Assembly (NCBI GenBank): GCA_022376465.1
Contig: JACDTU010000010.1
Coordinates: 930,001-994,000, forward strand
Source: Cubamyces lactineus
Lineage: Eukaryota > Basidiomycota > Agaricomycetes > Polyporales > Polyporaceae
DNA length: 64,000 nucleotides
Reading direction: 5' to 3'
Notes under the pieces: generated by a model
Told to the model about the DNA's origin: nothing
What the model saw: only the letters and a program-made list of their open reading frames with translations
Databases searched by the model: none
Program-made: the position numbers and the translations under genes
Shown here: positions 32,415 through 43,300 of the stretch, piece by piece
Layout: every line of letters begins with the position of its first letter
Numbering within the stretch: the stretch's first letter is position 1

Positions 32415-35316
32415 GCTTGGTGTGTATGCCAATGATGCGGTGAAGGACGAGGATACAGCTGACGGACAGTGCAAGAGGACAACGAGACGGGACGCAACTT
32501 GGATGCAGGCCGTAAGTACTCGCTAAACATGTACGGTGGCTGAGGGCGCTTACACACGCTTAGTCAGTGCCTCCATCAATACGCGTTGGGCGCCTATGAC
32601 ACTACGCCTACCGAGTCGCTGATCAACAGATGACAGATGATGACTCTTGGATGACTCTGACATGGTTGGTGCTCACGCTCATTCACTCAGATGGCTTGCA
32701 CGCTTCATGGCTTATTATGACTGACAACAGGATGTATCTGCTGCTGCTTGTGAACTAATTCAACAAAGCAATCTCACGTCCGCTACACGTTTCGATCTTG
32801 TGCCATTTGACTACACCTGAATTAAGACACTAACTCCGATATATGACTATGGCCAAGGGTATCGTCACACGACCATCACGGCGCACAGGTGCAATTCTCC
32901 TCCCCCCGCGCTCGATGCGCGCCTCACACCCTCCCGTCGCCAGATTTTACCATATCGAGCGCAGCTACCCAAGTCTCATTCGCCCACCTTCCCGCGACCC
33001 GACGCGACCTATTCGCTCACCATGCGCACGACCGTCGTACACGCACACGCTAGAAGCCCGCCCCTCCCCATCGCGACCGGATCGACCGCCTCCTCGCCGC
33101 CGATACATGCTGCTTTAGGGGTACATCGTGCGCACCCCATCTTCCATGTTCAGGCAGACTCTCACGCGCCCCCACCATTGAGGCGAAACCCCTCCTCGCG
33201 ATCCCCTTCCTCGTGTGGCGGACCTCCCCGACCCACGGAAGGCCCGATCCCGCCCGCGTGCGTGCGGGGCGGGTGCTTGCTTGACGGGCGAGCAGGGGAT
33301 CCTCGCTTCGCTTCATGCCCCCCGCAGCGCTGCGGCAGCTCTCGATGCCCAAAGCGGCCTGTGAAACGGACAACCCTGGTGTACCTCCACTCCCGACATA
33401 CCAATGTCGACATCTCCACATACGGCATTCCCTGCGTCCGCCCCTGTGGCTGAGACGTCTTCCGTGCGAGAGCCCTCCGAGCGTCCCCGTGCGGAGAATT
33501 TGGGCGACAGGCCGCTTGCGGACCCTCGGGTGTGCACGGCAGGTGTCCGCCCTTGCCGTCAGTCCAGTGTCATGCAAAGGCACTACGTACTCCTCCGACA
33601 TTGACGACGACGTCGACATTCGGGCCTGTTTCGTCCGTCTTCCTGAGCGCACAAACACGCACGAACGGGTGATCATGCTCGCCATCCTCTTCCGTCTGGA
33701 GACGGTCTGCATCACAATATCGGATTGATCTAATTGGCAACGAGCGAGCGTCCGAGGTGCGCCCGCGCATTCACATGGTACATGCCCTTACCCCGCCCTC
33801 CACCAGCACCGACCGCACTCAACGCGCAGCGTCGATCATCGCCCGAGGACCTCCCAGCCCTCTCCCCAGCGCAGGGCCACGAAAGGCAGTAGGCGAACCC
33901 GGGAAGGGGGAAAGGGGGGGAGCAGCCTCGGGTCCTCGACGGCCTTGTTTGACAACTCGAGCTGAGGCCGCGTTCCTGGCTGATCTGCGCCTCTCTGCCG
34001 TGCAGTGGCAGCAGCTTCCCTGGCTCGCCCGCCCTCTATCAGCCTCGCTCTCACAAGCTCACAAGCCCACATTTTCTCGCACGCATCGAATTCGGACGAA
34101 CGAGCTCGCCGCTGTAATCGTGCGGTAAGCATCCTTTCGAGGCGACCCTCTCCTCGACAGGTCCCCCCTTCGGATTCGGAGACCAGTCGATGCTTGTCGC
34201 CACACGCTGCGCTTCTCGCTCGTCCGCGGGCGCCTGCGCGCGTGTCTTAACGGACAGCCGTGGCGTGAAGCGCACCAAGCCTCTCATGAGACTAGTACTC
34301 AGAACTTCAGAAGTCAGGCCGAGTCTGAGTCTGCTGCACTAACTCCCGCCTATCACCGTGAGCCGTCAGTGTGCGCGTGAGCGTGCGTGCCGGCAGCAGC
34401 GTAGCAGCAAAAGCCTCACTGGCCCTGTCTCCCTGTCTCCCTTCGGCGTCCAGTGTCACGCCGGTCATGTACCTCAGCAAGTACGTGTGCGGTCAGCTGC
34501 AGGTTTGTCGTTACCGCAAGGGTCGCAAGCACATCGGCACCGCTTCTACTTGCAGGGGGACGCTTCCGGTAATGTGGGTTCCTCAGGATCCCGGGGATCC
34601 GTTGGGACTCCGCACACGTACTAGCATACCACTGCTGCTTCTGCTTCTTTCCAGTCGCCCTTGCCGTCGACGTCTATATGCCTTAGGCTGCTGTCAATGC
34701 CATGCCTCGCTGCAGTACGGTGGGCCGAGCGATCAAGCTTCAAACATCAGACAGCACTGAGCACGATGTGCATGGGTGCAATTGTTTCATTTGCAGTCGG
34801 CGGCACGTTGACAGCCTAGCTACAGACAGATGTGCCGAATATGTACTAGCCTCGGCATAACGTCGGTGTATGTCGCATTTTCGATTCATCATCGCACATT
34901 CGCATTCAGCTACCTGCTACGACAAGAAGCACGAAAAGAAAAAAGATCTATGGGATACATGGCTTGGTGACTTCTCATCTGCGCCCTCGTTGCGCTGTTG
35001 TCCTTTGGCTCTCCATTACCACGCGCGCATACTAGTAAGGAACCGAACCACGGGAGGAAACCACGAAGAGGAACGCAGAAGTGCGAAAGGAGAAGTTGAT
35101 ATACAACAAGGCCAGTGCGAGCGCAACACCTGACGTGTTGCGTGGGCGGGGCGGGGCGGGGTGGGTAGGGGGAGTGTGGGATCGACGGCGATGTCACGGC
35201 AAGAGCACATAGCAAGCAAGCGGCCCCGAAGACTACAACAAGAGTGAAGCTGGAGAGAGGGAAGGGCGAGAAAGGGACAAGCAAATAAACAACATCCGCG
35301 CAGCAAATAATGCGCT
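32415..35316. other. 2.9 kb gene-poor stretch upstream of CWC24
   Basis: It lies between the CWC24 start and the stop of the bZIP gene, both on the minus strand. The first few hundred bases must hold the CWC24 promoter; that part (32530-32850) is AT-richer. The remainder is GC-rich with overlapping short frames on both strands and no recognised domain. Confidence 0.4.
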
Positions 35317-36369
35317 TTACTTCGTTTCCTCTTCGCGGGGACGCTTCGTGCCCGCCGAGGCGCTGTCCGCGCCCGAAGGTGGCTGGATTTGCTGCAGCTG
35401 CGACTGCTGGACCGCGCCCGCGCCGGTCACGCCGACGACAAGGCCCTTGAGCCAGCCGTTCTCACGGCGGAGCGCTTCGCACTCCTTCTCGAGCTCGCCT
35501 ACGCGCACTTCGAGCTCCTTCGCCTTGCGCTCCAACGCAGCCTCCCGTTCCTTCTTCTTCAGCCTGAACCGCGCGGACGCCGCGGTGTTTCTGCGTCGCT
35601 TGTCCTCGGCGGCTGTCAGAGGGGTAGCGGACGACTTGTCCTCGGGGCTCTCCACTGGGCTCGCGGCCTGTGAGACGTCCGACGGCGAAGACACAGATGT
35701 GCGCGCCGTGCGGGCACGCTTGGTTGCAGTTGCGGTAGAGGTAGCGTTGATTGGGCTGGGCGCCTGCGACTGCTGTGGTTGCACAGGAGTAGCAGGAACA
35801 GACTGTGTAGAGGCTACGGGTCCTGGGCGGAAGGACGCGGCATGCATGGAGAGCAATTGGGCAATCGTGTTCGCAGGGTTGGTGGGAAGGGCGGTCTGCG
35901 GCGCAGGAGGAGGGGGAGCCATGAAGGGGTCAATCCCGAAGCCCGCGAGAAGGCTGTTGATGTCAAAGTTCGGGAGCTGCTGCGCGTTCGCGCCGTTCGC
36001 GGGTGGATGCGCAGGGTGTACGACGCCGGTGGGGGGTAGCACGGTTCCCATTACCACATTCTCGTGGGCCTGCGTCTCGGCAATGCCGCTGCGGGAAAGA
36101 TCGTCGTCGGCGTCGTTGTAGCGCTCGGGGTCATCCTCGCTGCCTTCGTCCAAACCGCGTTTGCCATCAAGGCTGTCTTTATGGCTGTCTCCTGGGCGGG
36201 AGGAGACAAGGGGCTCGTCGGACTGGAAGTTAAGGTTCGTCCAAAGGTCGAGCTGAGCGTTGAGGTCGGGGAAGGGGGGAACCGAGAGGAGGTCGGCGTC
36301 AGAGAGGTATGGGTTGGGCGGCTGGATGGGGTGGACGATGTTGAGGCCTTGGAGATTGGATGGTGCCAT
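35317..36369 (-). CDS. bZIP transcription factor, Cys3/MetR/Zip1-like
   Basis: One exon of 350 residues. The basic region at about 255-278 (EDKRRRNTAASARFRLKKKE) carries the N-x2-A-A-x-x-x-R/F pattern of the sulfur-regulator branch (Neurospora Cys-3, Aspergillus MetR, fission-yeast Zip1). The zipper follows at about 280-313 (ERKAKELEVRVGELEKECEA, then LRRENGWLKGL). Upstream are acidic and Pro/Ala-rich segments suited to activation (DLLSVPPFPDLNAQLDLW; FDINSLLAGFGIDPFMAPPP). Members of this branch switch on sulfate and methionine assimilation and some metal responses; that role here is inferred from the DNA-binding region only. The start (gcgATGG) has good context. Two overlapping uORFs precede it, suggesting translational control. 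Confidence 0.9.
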   Translation of the reverse strand: MAPSNLQGLNIVHPIQPPNPYLSDADLLSVPPFPDLNAQLDLWTNLNFQSDEPLVSSRPGDSHKDSLDGKRGLDEGSEDDPERYNDADDDLSRSGIAETQAHENVVMGTVLPPTGVVHPAHPPANGANAQQLPNFDINSLLAGFGIDPFMAPPPPAPQTALPTNPANTIAQLLSMHAASFRPGPVASTQSVPATPVQPQQSQAPSPINATSTATATKRARTARTSVSSPSDVSQAASPVESPEDKSSATPLTAAEDKRRRNTAASARFRLKKKEREAALERKAKELEVRVGELEKECEALRRENGWLKGLVVGVTGAGAVQQSQLQQIQPPSGADSASAGTKRPREEETK

Positions 36370-36408
36370 CGCTTGAGCTAGTTTGCGTGCTTGCGGGAAG
36401 ATGTGGTG

Positions 36409-36489
36409 TTAGCTAAGAATGGTGACTTGAGATTGCAGCTGGCCGAAAGTCAGCGACCATGGCTCGGGATTTGCGTCGAGGTGAGGCAT
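36409..36489 (-). promoter_or_regulatory. uORF 1 upstream of the bZIP gene
   Basis: A 26-codon ORF (MPHLDANPEPWSLTF onward) ends 39 bases before the bZIP start. It overlaps uORF 2 in another frame. Its place in the mRNA leader is assumed, as the transcription start is unknown; a CT-rich tract at about 36528-36575 is a likely start site. Confidence 0.4.
36413..36460 (-). promoter_or_regulatory. uORF 2 upstream of the bZIP gene
   Basis: A 15-codon ORF (MVADFRPAAISSHHS) with a strong context (gagccATGG) stops 43 bases before the main ATG. Good context suggests most scanning ribosomes would initiate here and need to reinitiate at the bZIP start. Confidence 0.45.
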
Positions 36490-38233
36490 ACCGAGTGGAC
36501 TGCCCGAGCAGACCTGGCAAGGGTCCTGGGAGAGGGCGCGAGAGAGAGCTCTGAGAGAGCGGAGGGATGTGTGGGGATGATGGTGGTAAGAAGGCGTAGG
36601 AGGACTAGGCGGCAGACCGCTATCTCTATCTACTCCGCCCCTCGCAAATTACTAAGGGTCTCGGCTTCTGCGTTCCGGCTTCTCTACCCCCAACACAAGC
36701 GCCCGTACCCACCACCGACTCTCAGGCGCCCGTGCAATGCGCCACACCTTCCACTTCGGCTTCCCTAGCTCCTCTCGAGCTTACGTTCAGCAGCTGAAAC
36801 GCTCTCTTTATCGGCCTACATAGAGTTACCGTATACATCCGAGGAAGAGGACGTCTACTCGCAGCTGCAGATAAGTCGCCGTCGCAGGCACGGTGAGACG
36901 GAGAAAACAGAGCAAAGAGGACGATCGGGGAGTGTGGCAGATCGGAGTGCATGCCATTCATCGATGGAAGAGATCCCGCCCTGGCCGCGCGAGCTGTATT
37001 CCAATTTCCCAGCCCCTCCCCCGCCCGGAACAATTCTCTGTCCGCGGCCCTCACACGAACTGACTCGGCCACCGTCCGCAAAAGCCATCCGCCAGCACCG
37101 CTAATCATCTCTCCCTCTTTCGACATCCCCCGCCGCGATGACGAATCGTCCCCCCGCCCACATGTACATTTTCGCCCTTATCAGCGCGGGCGGAGCCCCG
37201 CCCCCCGCCCCCGACGTCCCATCTCCCAGACGACGCGCGGCGGGCGCATCGGGACCTGTAGACGATCCTTCCCCGGACGTCTACGTACGTGGTGCGTCCA
37301 CGCCGTCCGCGCGGAGAAACGCCCAGAAACATGATACGCACTCTTGGCTTATGTAGCCTGCGAAGACCGCCCGCCTCAGTCAGCTGCCTCGGTGGGCTTA
37401 CCAACCCATTGTTTCCCTGTGCGCGCCACGGCCCGTCGGATTCGAACCTCGACTAGAGCTTCAATGCCGCTGCTCGACGGCGTACGTGGCAGCGGACCGG
37501 CGGTACGTACGTACTAACAGTCGCGCGCGTGGTCCCAAGCATCTTCTAGAGATAGCGCGTCCTCAGGAGGACTAGATTGACCAGCAAATTGCCTTTGCCA
37601 AGACCGCCACCTTTTTGAGTTGTTTTAGTGCTGAGCTTGAGCTAGTGGCGTTGTCCGGCTAATTTGTACAAGGGAGTGCATTGGACTTTTTTTCTTAAAC
37701 TCTGATCATCTCAGAAATGCGTGCGCTGCATGCACGAACCATATATTTGACTCAGTGATGGAAGTTCGAGCATTCATTCAGTCCACTATAAGCACTGGAG
37801 GCTTTCATAGATAAGGAACGTACTACAGACGACGATAGATTGTGTATTACGAGTCTCGACATAAACGCTATTGGGAAGTCCAGAGACGAGAGAGGGGAGG
37901 AGGGTAATAATGTACGGTGCTCGCGACGGGAGAGGGGAGATAACGACTACGTGCATATATATGTTCCGACGCCGCGTCCCGCCAGGATATCTTCAATACT
38001 TTCATTACGCTGCTAAGTAGTAGGCGACGACGACGACGGTGACGAGTTACGCACGAAACCAAGCGATTCAAAACCTTCAACCTTGTCCTATGTAAACGAG
38101 CGTCCATAACGTCACACAAGCGCACCACCACCATGACGCGCGCATGGCGAAGCCGAAACGCGCCCCCGTGCACGGCCGGCTAGCCATAGCCATGACCACG
38201 CAAGTGGGGCGCACAGATCACAACGAGGAGGGG

Positions 38234-40327
38234 TTACAGGAGCTGCTTCCAGCCGGCCTCACGGCACTTCTTCACGAGGCGTTTCACCTCCTGCGAGCGC
38301 GCGCGAGTGGTGACGAGGAGGGTATCGGGCATGTCGACGATGACGAGGTCGTCCACGCCCAGGAGGGAGACCAGCCTTCCCGAGCCGGGCACGACGATGC
38401 CGCCCGCCGCCTGCTCCGTCACGACTGCGGGGAAAACGGACACGGACACGTCAGGTAAGCGTAAGGTGCGGGGGCACGGAAGACGAGGTGGGAAGGTCAC
38501 GTACCGAGGCCGCTGTCCCCGAGGATGCGGGGCTGGTTCGACTCGGCCGGCAGGAGGTCCGCAAGCGAAGAGAAGTCTCCGACGTCATCCCAACCTGCCA
38601 TCCGAACGCGGTCTCGTCAGTACACGTTCGCGCACAATTTTACGCAGAAAAACCTCGACTGACCGAACGTAGCGGGCACGACGGCAACCCTGCGGTCCAG
38701 CGCCGCGGGCTCCGCAACGGCGTTGTCGATCGCAATCTTCTCGAGGCCCGGCCAGACCTCGTCGAGCACCTTCTGCCGGAGGCTCTCGTCGTCCCACGCC
38801 CGCGCAATCTTCTGCAGTCCCTCGTGCAGCTCGGGCTTGTACTCCTTCAGCAGCTCCATGAGGAACGCCGCCTTGGTCACGAACATGCCCGCGTTCCAGC
38901 GGTAGTTACCCGTCTTGATGTACGCCGCCGCGGTCCTCGCGTCGGGCTTCTCCTTGAAGCTCGACACCAGCCGCGCGTTGGGTGCGTCCTTGAACCCGAG
39001 CTTCTCCCCGAGACGCACATATCCGAAGCCGGTCGAGGGGTGCGAGGGCGCAATACCAATGGTGACGAGGTAGTCCTTCTTCGCTACTTCAACGGCCTCC
39101 GCCACGGCGGCAAGGAAGGCATCGTCGCCAGAAATCATGTGGTCGGCGGCAAACGAACCGATGATCGCGTTGGGGTCGCGCTCAGCGAGAACGGCCGCAG
39201 CAAGACCGATGGCAGCCATTGAATCTTTCGCGCTCGGCTCGCAGAACAGGTTGTGCGGGAGCAGATCGGGGAGCTGCTCCTTGATGCTCTTGACGTGTGC
39301 CGGACCCGCGACGATCGCCGTGCGGGCGGCGGAGGAGAGCGGGATGAGACGGTCCCAGGTAGCTTGGATGAGTGACCGGCCCTTCAACGTCAGGTCGAGC
39401 AGGAACTTGGGATGCTCCTCGCGGGAGAGCGGCCAGAGACGTGTCCCGGCGCCACCAGCGGGGATGACGACCCAGAACCCGGGAATCTCGCGGACACCAA
39501 AGTTGAATTGGGTGAGTGCGTTGTCGCTAAGCGGAGATGGGACATAGATGCTAGGAGGGACGGCGAGGGAGGGGACTGTGTTCGGTGTAAGGAAAGGCGA
39601 CTTTGCGCGCAGCTGAGGGCTTCCTGGAGCGGGCGTGGTGAATCCCGGCGTTCCAAGCCTGGAATTACCGTTGTTCTGGACTATGGGTCAGTACGTTCTC
39701 GGAAGACCTGGACGATGCACAGTCTAGGTAAACTCCTCCCGCACTTGACGCCTCGGCCAATCAATACCGGCATACATGTGCATGTGGATAGCCTGTGGGG
39801 ATTCATCTCCCACCTATACAGCCTTCGCTAGCGACGGTTCAGTCCAACAAAACGCGTCTGGCCTATTCCGGCGTCCGAACCCCGACATAGGCTCGCGCTC
39901 GCCATGTAACGCGTGCCGGCCTCTGGCTTCAGCGCTGTGTCAATCAATACGCCGAAGAGGGCCTGCGGTGGTGATGCGGAAAGAAATACCACAGACAATG
40001 CGCAGCAATGGGCCCACGGATTCCGGCGTGGCGGGAGACGGAGGTGGCCAACGGAACGTAGCACTCACCTGGATACCCTCTCGAACCTGGCGTTCAAGGC
40101 TCGCATTTGCCTGACGGAGTTCGTGGCACTCTGAGCGGAGCTCTGCAATCTCCATTTGCTATGGTTCACAACACGTCAGACAAGCCCGCCAGATGCTTGG
40201 ATACCGCCGCACTGACCGACTTGTGTACGGCCTCCATGATTTGCTTGAACATGTACTCGATCGCAGGCCCGCCGACGGCCTGCGCGGCAGGGACAGCGGA
40301 CACAGCTTGAGCAGCGGAAACCGACAT
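38234..40327 (-). CDS. Mannose-1-phosphate guanylyltransferase (GDP), bacterial ManC-like, with N-terminal coiled-coil extension
   Basis: Exons 40327-40205, 40158-40069, 39675-38664, 38594-38505 and 38424-38234 give 501 residues. The nucleotidyltransferase domain starts at about 138: VIPAGGAGTRLWPLSREEHP, then K161, FAADH, TGFGYVR, SFKEKPD, NAGMFV and WDDVGDFSSL at about 410. These are the motifs of the ManC/AlgA catalytic domain, which makes GDP-mannose from GTP and mannose-1-phosphate. The C-terminal phosphomannose-isomerase cupin of bifunctional ManC is absent. Residues 1-71 include a short coiled coil (MEIAELRSECHELRQANASL), followed by a Pro/Ser linker. The usual fungal enzyme (Psa1/Srb1 type) is a different subfamily, so this may be a second or acquired enzyme. 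Intron 2 (39676-40068) is 393 bases, an outlier. Confidence 0.88.
39676..40068 (-). other. Outlier-length intron in the guanylyltransferase gene
   Basis: 393 bases, against 46-80 for the other three introns. It separates the coiled-coil exon from the catalytic exon. A 78-codon minus-strand frame lies within (39828-40064) without recognisable domain. It could hide an alternative promoter that yields an enzyme lacking the N-terminal extension. Confidence 0.45.
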
Positions 40328-43300
40328 GCTTCGTTCGGCAAGCAGAGGAGCTGTGGTCGTGGTGGAGGGAGGGAGGAGAGGACAGCGAGAATAGAGGTGG
40401 CGGAGGTAGTACTTGTATAACTTGACACGTCCGCCTTCTCGCCCAGTGCAGCGCCTACCGAGCCAGCGGCTGCGCACGTTCTAGCGCGGGCCCGGCCGAG
40501 ATCAATTCAGCGTGGGAATCCACTCTATTTCTATGGGCGTCACTCTACTCAACGCCGCCAGCATTCGCGCCTCGACGTTCGCTCGACGAGCTCTCGTTTC
40601 AATGCTCAGACAAGCACCTGCGTGCTGCTACTTGGCAGACCGAAATAGAGAGGTGATAGTGCGGATGTTTTCACAATGCACTAGCGGTGTCGTACGGTTT
40701 GGAAGTGAGTATTCTACATGTTGTCACATGCGTTCAGACATAGCTGACAACACCATCGCCTACAGGGCATTGTACGGCGACGACGATAAGAGGCTCGCGC
40801 ATATAGAGTACGTGTAGCCTGAGTGAAAATCGAACGTGGACGCTTTCGGCGGGCCAACGAAGCCCGTATGGAATAGGACGCCGTATGTGCGGTAGGGCTT
40901 GTTATCGTCGCCCGTAGGGCTTCTCAGTCCTTGTAGAGGTTCAGCGTAGACTTCGGTGGCTCCGAGGCCGTGGAGTCGAGTGCATGCAGCTCGAGTTGGC
41001 GCTTCTTGTATTGGCTCTGTTCTACGGCATGGAATGATGCGCGCAGTGACAAAGCAGCGGATAGGCAGCACTCGCCACAGGTATGCATGAGGGCTTGTGG
41101 TCACTCTTGAGTATCGAGGTACGAGGACGATGCCGGAGAGGTACTGCTATAGTACAGTCGCTTGCCGACGTCGGCGTCGGAGGGACAAGCGGAGTCTCCC
41201 CGCTGGATTCCAAAATTCGTTCCGTCGGTGGTCCGAACGTGAGGAAGACTTGGCCTCCTGCACGCCTGTAGCGAAGAGAAGGGGTAGATGACAGTCGAGG
41301 ACCAAGTGGGCGGTCTCACAGACAGACAGCGGCCAATTCACTCACGGCCGTTGGCCACGGCATGCTGGCGACGCCGGTGGATCCTTCGCGGCGCTTTCCT
41401 TTTAGTCTCCGCAGTGCCCGCCGTCGCCCTGCTCGTCGCCCGATTGTGTGTCCGTGTGACGTCCCCGGCCAATGGTGCAGAGCGTGTTTGCTCTTCTTGC
41501 CTGTTCTTGTGTGCTACGTTCTTGTTGTGAGAGGCCGCCTGCTTGAATCTGCGGATACATCGTTCTTCGACCGACACGCATCTCAATTCTTGAATAACAA
41601 CTAGCTGTACAGAAGACAAGGATCAACAACTTGCGCCATCCCCAAGATTTGAAACGAGCGAACGATACATACGCAACTATTCAAGCTCGACAACCCACGG
41701 TGAGCGTCGGCTGGGGATGTCGTACCGCCAAGTTGAAATAAAGGCACGCACCATACATCTAGAGCCGATATCCTCCTCGGCAAGCTCCCAACCTGTGTGC
41801 GCACGATCGCCACAAGACTTCACTACCAAGAATGTAAGCATTCCAGGTATTCGTGGATCGCGACCTCAACAGACGTCGGTCCCTTTGTATCGGGGTTACG
41901 AAGGGTGCTTGCCTGTTATTGGATTTATGAGTCCAAGTTTATGGCTGCATCCCATCGCCAGAATATTGTAAGCCCGACAGCCATGGTGTTGGGCACAATG
42001 ACGGCCATATGTACTTCGCTGAATAGCCCAGGACGTATCCCGTACTACTCATCCCGATCGAGAGTTTTTCTGGGTGTTTAGAGTATGGAATGGGGACACG
42101 AAGGGAGACGTATCTGCCTGAGTCCATCCGCGACGTCCTAGTCAAACGCAGTCGTGGAGGGACTCTCGGCACATACACAACGGTATCCCTTCGTGCCCTG
42201 CCGATTCCTTCCCATGTCCATGCGGTCGCGCAAAGCAGGTATACCATGCGTTCGGCACATAGCCTTCTCGGGACCCATTTGATCTTGGCGTTCGACAATC
42301 CAGGTACTCACCATGTCAATGTTAGAGCTTCCCCTATGCCACTCCTATTCTCTTTCGCTGCTGAAGCAATCCGGCGCGACAACGATGACCATTCGATGCC
42401 GTTTATGGCCGTCTTTGTTTAGGTTCATTGCACCGATTATGAACTTGGCGACGGCTGCCGACCGGTATGGGAAGTAGAGGTGACTTGGTGCAGGTACGAG
42501 ATGAAGAGGTCGCCGAGGGGCCGTCGTATCGCTGATTCACGATGCGGAGAGCTCACAAGGGTTGTCGGTAGCGTCTAGTCGGCCTTATGGGTGAAGTGTA
42601 CATCCCTGGAACATGGCGCTGGAATGGACTGGAATGTCGCGCTCGCCGGGAGCATTGTTCCTTACAGGTAGGACTCCAGCCTTCCAGCACGATCTGAATT
42701 AACGGTGACAAGGCGTACAGCGCAGCTGATAACAGTCAGTGGGCAGCCAGACAGCGCATGTCGAGTTGCCGGGCGGCGAAACCGCCAAAGACTATGGGAG
42801 AGAGTCATCATTCTGGCGCTTGGCTCCACTGGCCCCGCGGAGAACCAGAACGAGAGCCACGAACGCGGGCGAAGCCGTCGCTCGCTTCAAGCCGCTGGTC
42901 CTGTCTATCCCCAGTCTACAGCGGCCCCCTTCTACTGACCCACCCCTGTCGTCCCATCTCGAGCTGCCATCAACTTTCTGCCAACCTTTGAGGGTGCGGC
43001 CGCCTCACGACTGCCTGGACGGTTCTCTCGTCGGCCGCATGGCCTCTCTGGTGCTTCTTCATATTCCGCGAAATCGACATCCTCACGCAACCCTACTCTT
43101 GGCCCGGGCACTTGGCTGGCACCTGCACGTAACAGAATTGTGGTTTAATTTTGACATCACATCCTGGGGCGGTCGTGATAATGTCCAAGCTGGAACTGGG
43201 AGATGCTGTAGCTCGTGACCGCGCTGCTGGCCTACGCGACTTCCTCAACGGCATCGGACTCGATCTTCAGCCCATCTCACCGCCTGCGCCGCGTCGCTCC

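Larger units (their letters stand above)
36370..38233. promoter_or_regulatory. 1.9 kb upstream region of the bZIP gene
   Basis: It contains the uORFs, a CT-rich probable start tract, and GC-rich DNA without recognised coding frames. The far part (37600-38100) is AT-richer and probably holds the 3' untranslated region of the guanylyltransferase gene. A GTACGTACGTAC run lies at 37504-37515. Confidence 0.4.

Noticed and set aside
37400..37480. tRNA-like T-loop on the minus strand (GGTTCGAATCC)
   Set aside because: The five bases on either side do not form a T-stem (only two of five pairs), and no matching acceptor stem or anticodon arm is found upstream. Treated as chance or a decayed fragment.
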